From contig NZ_CALKTQ010000212.1 in assembly GCF_937997465.1 (NCBI RefSeq), positions 1-8,446 of the forward strand: a stretch of 8,446 nucleotides of DNA, in the 5' to 3' direction. Below are positions 6,498-8,446 of the stretch, one piece after another. Positions within the stretch are counted from its first letter, which is position 1. Every line of letters starts with the position of its first letter. This DNA comes from an uncultured Campylobacter sp. (GTDB lineage: Bacteria > Campylobacterota > Campylobacteria > Campylobacterales > Campylobacteraceae). Under the pieces are notes generated by a model. It was not told the DNA's origin. It ran no database searches and saw only the letters and a program-made list of their open reading frames with translations. The position numbers and the translations under genes are program-made.

Positions 6498-8345
6498 TTG
6501 AATCAGCGAAAATCAAAAACAATCGCTTTATTTGCGTTTATTCTGTTTTTTATCTGCATATTTTTGGCAGTTATCTTTTACCGAGCAAATATCGAAAGAC
6601 GACTGCCAAAACTAGAAACTAGCGACATAAACACGGCCCTACGCGGCAACATAATAACAAAAGACGGCTTTAGCATCACAGGTAGCCAAAAGCTCTACAA
6701 AGTGATGGTAGATACTAGAAACATCGACCCCGATAAAAAAGATCTATTTATCAAACTTTACTGTATATATAGCGGCGACGATATCAAGCGCGTAACTAAA
6801 ATCATCAACAGCCAAAAAGGCGCCGTTACGCTATCCTATAAGATCGACGCCAAGGGCGCGGCGTATCTACAGGAGTTATCAAAAAAGCTGTATAGAAAAA
6901 AAATCTTTATCCCCTACGAAGACCCAAATACCGGTGCTGCAATACTGCGTAATATGAGCATAGTAGAAAGCGGCGAAAGCAGGCAATACGTCGCCGCCGA
7001 CGCGCTCACTCCGATGATAGGCTACGTAAAAAAGGTCGAAAAAGACGGTATCACTAAAACCGAGGGCGTAAAAGGCGTAGAAAAAGCCTACGAATACTAC
7101 ATCTCCTCGATCCAAGACGCAAAACTGCTAGGCCCAAAAGATATCGGAAACAACATCATTCTTACGAGCGATTCAAATTTGGCTAACCGCGTGGACGGAT
7201 ACGATATCATCTTAAACGCCTCGCTTAAACTGCAAACCAGACTAGAGCAGATCATCGACGAAAAGAAAGAATTTCTAAACGCAAAAGAGATAATCGTAGG
7301 CATAATGGACTCAAAAACAGGCGGCCTACTAGCGCTTGCCAGCACCTCTAGATATAGCCCCTCAAACATCAGAAAACAAGACTACAAGTCACTAAACTCC
7401 TCAGCAACCGAGTATGCATACGAGGTCGGTTCGGTATTTAAACCGTTTATTTTCGCCCTTCTTTTAGCAAACGACAAAATCAATCCGCTCGAGCGGATAA
7501 ACACCTACAACGGCGTCTACCAGCTGGGCAAACGCACAATAAAAGACACGCACCCAGAGCCATTTCTCACGGCTGAGGATATCATTGTATACAGCTCAAA
7601 TATCGGCATGATACAAATCGCCCAGCGCCTAGACGGTTCTCAAATTTACTCAGGGCTTTTAAATTTCGGCTTCACACAAAAAACCGGCATCGATATGCCA
7701 TACGAGCAGGTCGGAAATATGCCGCCCGTAGCCAAGCTAAATTCGCAAATTTACAAAGCTACGATCAGCTACGGATACGGTTTGCAAGCGACTTTTATCC
7801 AGCTTTTAAAGGCGTATAACGTATTTAATAACAAAGGCGTAATGGTGACGCCAAAGGTCGTGGACTCGCTCTATAAAGACGGCAAATTTTTCGTCGTAAA
7901 CGACCCAAAACCGGTCGAAGCCATAAGTCAAGAAGCGGCCGAAAGGATGAAGCGCATCCTGATAAAAACCGTCGAGATCGGCACCGGCAAAAGAGCGAAG
8001 GTAGAAGGCCTAGAAATCGGCGGCAAAACAGGTACCGCACACATCGCCACGACCGGTGGCTACGCAAATACCTATAACGGCTCGTTTTTTTGATTTGTTT
8101 ACGACTCACAAGGCAACAGTTACACGATAGGAGTTTTAGCCAGAGAGCCAAAGAAGCCGTATTATTATTTTGGCGCCCAGAGTGCGCTACCGACATTTAA
8201 AGCGGCCATAGAGTTGATGGTAGAAGAGGGATTTTTAAAACCGGATGAAAATTTGACAACCCCAGAGCAGGCTGCTCCGACCGCAGAAAATACAGAGAAA
8301 AAAAATACAAAATCAAATTCCAAAAATAAACAAAAAAAGAATTAA
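6498..8345 (+). pseudogene. ftsI: FtsI-type penicillin-binding protein (peptidoglycan D,D-transpeptidase) with an in-frame TGA
   Basis: This is a class B PBP that cross-links peptidoglycan, most likely at the septum. One membrane segment (about 9-28) is followed by the dimerisation domain (RGNIITKDGFSI, 49-60). The transpeptidase domain has all three active-site motifs: SVFK (312-315, nucleophile Ser312), SSN (366-368) and KTGT (510-513). The frame meets TGA at 8091-8093, just after NGSFF (527-531), where the family has Gly (SFFGF); GGA to TGA is a single change. Past it, 83 in-frame codons stay conserved (FVYDSQGNSYTIGVLAREP, then a Lys/Asn-rich tail) to TAA at 8343, giving 615 codons in all. 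Truncation at 531 aa would remove the last part of the transpeptidase fold. The start is TTG with little ribosome site, 3 nt after fliE, so coupling is likely. As I recall, C. jejuni has the same flgB-flgC-fliE-PBP order. Confidence 0.9.
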
Positions 8346-8446
8346 CTTTCACGCATTTATATGCCATTTAATGTTGATACACTCTATTTAAATACGTTTC
8401 AATACTTATCTATGCTCAAATCTTTACGTCCCTCCTCCGACAGCCG

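Noticed and set aside
8091..8093. TGA read as selenocysteine or as glycine by an altered code
   Set aside because: The family residue is Gly, with no redox role. No convincing SECIS-type hairpin follows. The other genes with visible ends stop at TAA or TAG, so they do not test the code, but UGA-to-Gly is not known in Campylobacter.
8295..8342. A-rich 3' end of ftsI as a possible phase-variable repeat tract
   Set aside because: The run is broken into short A-tracts encoding a Lys/Asn-rich tail, with no single long homopolymer or uniform repeat unit.
8385..8394. Palindrome TATTTAAATA as a possible operator or terminator
   Set aside because: It is a 10-bp all-A/T palindrome in AT-rich flank, with no GC stem and no clear neighbouring promoter.
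8399..8446. A 15-codon minus-strand tail (ending at a stop at 8399-8401) that could be the 3' end of a convergent gene
   Set aside because: It is too short to recognise a family and an open stretch of this length is expected by chance. Sequence beyond 8446 is needed.

Overview
The window looks like a chromosomal segment from a Campylobacter (class Epsilonproteobacteria / Campylobacterota). The base composition is fairly GC-rich for the genus, which would suit the C. showae / C. rectus / C. curvus group, but the species is an inference. The evidence for the genus is the gene order (ispE-smpB-...-clpS-clpA-aat, then flgB-flgC-fliE-ftsI), the sigma-54 box in front of flgB, and a very high density of the hexamer AAATTT. 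All genes are on the + strand and tightly packed. No tRNA, rRNA, CRISPR, insertion sequence or prophage gene is visible.

Positions 1-5185 read as one housekeeping run with gaps of 1-40 nt or overlaps. It starts with the 3' part of ispE (isoprenoid precursor synthesis), followed by smpB (trans-translation), a small 4-oxalocrotonate-tautomerase-like gene, a thioredoxin-fold lipoprotein (TlpA/DsbE-like), clpS, clpA and aat. ClpS, ClpA and Aat form an N-degron module: Aat adds Leu/Phe to proteins with N-terminal Arg/Lys, ClpS recognises the resulting N-termini, and ClpA unfolds the substrate into ClpP. SmpB belongs to the other classical route that feeds Clp proteases, ssrA tagging.

Positions 5187-8345 form a flagellar and cell-wall run. 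A sigma-54 promoter starts two bases after the aat stop and drives flgB, flgC and fliE (rod and MS-ring/rod junction). An FtsI-type peptidoglycan transpeptidase follows with a 3-nt gap. The final 101 bases (8346-8446) are AT-rich and hold no gene I can support.

Two conserved genes are broken as the sequence stands. aat has a one-base insertion at about 4590-4591 (frame +1 to frame +2). ftsI has an in-frame TGA at 8091-8093 where the family has glycine, followed by 83 further well-conserved in-frame codons and then TAA at 8343-8345. Both lesions sit in contexts typical of homopolymer miscalls (CC for C; T7-G for T6-GG), so sequence error is the leading explanation. I do not see a wholly novel system. 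The items most worth checking are these two lesions, the AAATTT density (AAATTT is one form of the RAATTY site linked to DNA uptake in Campylobacter), and the placing of a septal transpeptidase gene in a sigma-54 flagellar operon.
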